This document shows, one piece after another, positions 5,880 to 6,240 of a stretch of DNA of 6,240 nucleotides. The first letter of the stretch is position 1; every line of letters begins with the position of its first letter. The DNA lies in assembly GCA_029781075.1 (NCBI GenBank), contig JAKOXJ010000005.1, forward strand, positions 1 through 6,240, written 5' to 3'. Source of the stretch: a bacterium. GTDB taxonomy: Bacteria; Patescibacteriota; Saccharimonadia; Saccharimonadales; HK-STAS-PATE-42. Made by a program: the position numbers and the translations under genes. The notes under the pieces are model-generated. The model saw only the letters and a program-made list of their open reading frames with translations, did not search any database and had not been told where the DNA came from.

Positions 5880-6240
5880 ATGACTATACGTTTTATAAGT
5901 AAGTGGTGGGCTCCAATAGCGTTCTCTTTTATAGCAATTTTTGTAACAATCTACCCAAGTTACAAAAACACTCCACCGATACGATCCGATGGGCTTGGCT
6001 ACCATATATGGACACGTGCAATACTAGATGGAAACCTAAGTTTCTGCGAATATGCCCACCTAGATAACTCACAGGCCATATCTGCTCCACAAGAGCTTAC
6101 AGGAAGATGCATAAACAAGTACCCTCCCGGATTAGCCGTATTGCGCTTCCCAGTGATGGCGTTCTTTACATCCTCAAATCACGACCAACTAAGAAGCTCC
6201 TCAGAGGATACCGTAAATCAGATTTTCTCTTTAGCATTTG
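5880..6240 (+). CDS. Putative GT-C-like membrane glycosyltransferase, 3' end missing
   Basis: The frame opens at ATG 5880 and stays open for 120 codons to the right edge. An in-frame TAA at 5868-5870 leaves no upstream ATG, GTG or TTG, so this start is well supported, although AGGA directly abuts it and is too close to act as a normal Shine-Dalgarno. The visible part has a short basic N-terminus, a first membrane helix (about residues 9-26), then an external loop with RSDGLGYHIW (35-44) and CINKYPPGLAVL (77-88), leading into a second hydrophobic segment. An acidic DG-GY motif after helix 1 and 'KYPPG' before helix 2 are typical of multi-spanning bacterial GT-C-like proteins; D37 is a candidate catalytic residue. 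C56 and C77 both lie in the loop. It is probably co-transcribed with the decarboxylase gene. The substrate is unknown, and the family call rests on the N-terminal fifth or so only. Confidence 0.75.
   Translation, partial: MTIRFISKWWAPIAFSFIAIFVTIYPSYKNTPPIRSDGLGYHIWTRAILDGNLSFCEYAHLDNSQAISAPQELTGRCINKYPPGLAVLRFPVMAFFTSSNHDQLRSSSEDTVNQIFSLAF

Noticed and set aside
1..6240. Defence system, CRISPR array, mobile element or RNA gene
   Set aside because: The DNA is almost wholly occupied by recognised glycan genes, and no repeat-spacer pattern, transposase, terminal inverted repeat or tRNA-like cloverleaf was seen on either strand.

Overview
The window is a bacterial surface-glycan locus made almost entirely of coding DNA. 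It has six genes, of which the first and last run off the edges, and no gap exceeds 300 bases. The standard code works throughout. No in-frame TGA interrupts any gene, which argues against the lineages that read UGA as glycine or tryptophan. The DNA leans towards A+T by eye. Isoleucine is mostly ATA (19 of 28 Ile codons in the decarboxylase gene, counted by hand), and four of the five visible stop codons are TAG. Together with the gene families, this suggests a Patescibacteria/CPR organism, perhaps Saccharibacteria-like. That placement is a weak inference, since no ribosomal or other marker gene is present.

Layout from left to right: (1) the 3' part of a GT4-type glycosyltransferase on the + strand (2-826). 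(2) Convergent to it, a three-gene minus-strand block read from right to left: a DPM1-like family 2 glycosyltransferase (4819-4100), a 602-residue multi-spanning GT-C-like membrane protein (4093-2285) and a SAM methyltransferase with an extra C-terminal beta-rich domain (2212-848). (3) A short divergent intergenic region (4820-4908) with a credible promoter for each direction; the two -10 boxes overlap. (4) On the + strand, UDP-glucuronate decarboxylase (UDP-xylose synthase, 4909-5847), then the beginning of a second GT-C-like membrane protein (5880 to the right edge).

The proposed joint role is inference from family membership. The decarboxylase supplies UDP-xylose. The GT2 enzyme charges a polyprenyl phosphate with a sugar on the cytoplasmic face. 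The two multi-spanning proteins may use lipid-linked sugars outside the membrane. The GT4 enzyme builds glycan in the cytoplasm from nucleotide sugars, and the methyltransferase may modify or cap a sugar chain. The least ordinary item is the methyltransferase: its C-terminal domain resembles Ig-like/NBR1-type beta-sandwich domains that bacteria usually carry on extracellular cell-wall proteins, yet it has no signal peptide.

No tRNA, rRNA, CRISPR array, insertion sequence or convincing intrinsic terminator was found.
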